A DNA stretch of 30,505 nt from Bacteroidales bacterium UBA1187 (GTDB lineage Bacteria; Bacteroidota; Bacteroidia; Bacteroidales; Paludibacteraceae), in NCBI GenBank assembly GCA_002309835.1, contig DBYL01000006.1:16563-47067 (forward strand), read 5' to 3'. The notes under the pieces are model-generated. The model was not told where the DNA came from. It ran no database searches and worked only from the letters and a program-made list of their open reading frames with translations. The position numbers and the translations under genes are program-made. Below are positions 30,215-30,505 of the stretch, one piece after another; positions within the stretch are counted from its first letter, which is position 1; each line of letters opens with the position of its first letter.

Positions 30215-30505
30215 TTATACTACGCCGCTGAAGCCCATGAACGCCATAGCCAAAAGGCCGGCGGTCAGAAGCGCAATAGGCGTACCTTTCATCGCCTCCG
30301 GCACTTTTGCCAGCGCGAGTTGCTCGCGAATACCTGCGAAGAGGATGAGTGCGAGGCCGAAGCCCAGCGCGGTTGCGAAGGCAAACAGCGTACCGGTCAG
30401 CATACCGTGCTCTGCGCCCATCGGCAATTTCTCCGTACCGTTAGCCACGAGAATAGCCACACCGAGAATACAGCAGTTGGTGGTGATAAGCGGCAGGAAG
30501 ACGCC
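30215..30505 (-). CDS. rnfA: Electron transport complex subunit RnfA, C-terminal fragment
   Basis: The frame is open to the window edge and gives 96 residues starting GVFLPLITTNCCILGVAIL, then HGMLTGTLFAFATALGFGLA, LFAGIREQLALAKVPEAMKG, IALLTAGLLAMAFMGFSGVV. It matches the last half of RnfA/RsxA, a six-helix inner-membrane subunit of the Na+/H+-translocating ferredoxin:NAD oxidoreductase. The TTNC motif holds the conserved Cys of this family. The related NqrE differs at this place (VNCAIFGG) and ends FMSFSGVQL, so RnfA is favoured. The rest of the gene, and probably the rnf operon, lies beyond the right edge. Confidence 0.93.
   Translation of the reverse strand, partial: GVFLPLITTNCCILGVAILVANGTEKLPMGAEHGMLTGTLFAFATALGFGLALILFAGIREQLALAKVPEAMKGTPIALLTAGLLAMAFMGFSGVV

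Noticed and set aside
30215..30460. Complete short membrane protein starting at 30460
   Set aside because: The frame continues to the window edge with RnfA sequence (GVFLPLITTNC), so it is the end of rnfA, not a small gene.

Overview
The window looks like chromosome from an uncultured or little-studied member of the Bacteroidales (Bacteroidota). The evidence is eight promoters of the Bacteroidota type (TAnnTTTG at -7, a TTTG-like box about 20 bp upstream), almost no Shine-Dalgarno sequences, OmpA and LysM outer-membrane proteins with MKK-type signal peptides, a PCMD-domain protein, a WG-repeat protein, DUF3467, an M49 peptidase and a very large secreted repeat protein. Housekeeping genes are the start of pnp at the left edge, pta-ackA in the middle and the end of rnfA at the right edge. 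Two tRNA genes are present: one with anticodon CAT, and tRNA-Ala(GGC).

Layout. Positions 1-201 hold the N-terminus of polynucleotide phosphorylase (minus strand). Positions 349-6583 form an accessory block on the minus strand: two adjacent small paralogous proteins, an unknown 425-aa protein with a 127-aa partner whose 5' end appears frameshifted, a DUF262-HNH endonuclease coupled to an EcoRI-family adenine methyltransferase (a probable restriction-modification pair), a long leader for that pair with an unusually well-structured 169-nt inverted-repeat element, and a third copy of the small paralogous protein. Positions 6685-10865 (minus) encode envelope proteins: WG-repeat, OmpA-like, the CAT tRNA, and an OmpA barrel with a LysM-like tail. 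Positions 11039-15992 (plus) encode pta, ackA, a cytoplasmic GH13 enzyme and a UbiA prenyltransferase, closed by a terminator. Positions 16089-23358 (plus) form a tight run: PCMD protein, membrane glycosyltransferase, DUF3467, nucleoside phosphorylase, DPP III-like lipoprotein and an aroA-glycosyltransferase fusion. Positions 23303-30003 (minus) hold a 1999-aa secreted repeat protein and a small membrane partner. tRNA-Ala and the rnfA 3' part finish the window.

The most unusual object is the fusion gene at 21607-23358. It joins an EPSP synthase that keeps the catalytic residues I can place but lacks two internal segments of about 40 and 28 residues to an N-terminally truncated GT2 glycosyltransferase. 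The reading frame carries five copies of a 31-36 bp palindromic G-rich element in strictly alternating orientation, all translated in frame, and one lies at the fusion junction. Its TTG start codon lies in a 7-bp tandem repeat (ATTGAAG/ATTGGAG). The same repeat supplies the TTG start of ubiA and fills a third intergenic gap. This resembles in-frame palindromic-element invasion known from Rickettsia, and the paired inverted copies resemble REPIN-type REP doublets. The second candidate for something new is the structured element in the leader of the restriction-modification operon. All functional statements rest on reading motifs by eye; no database search was run.
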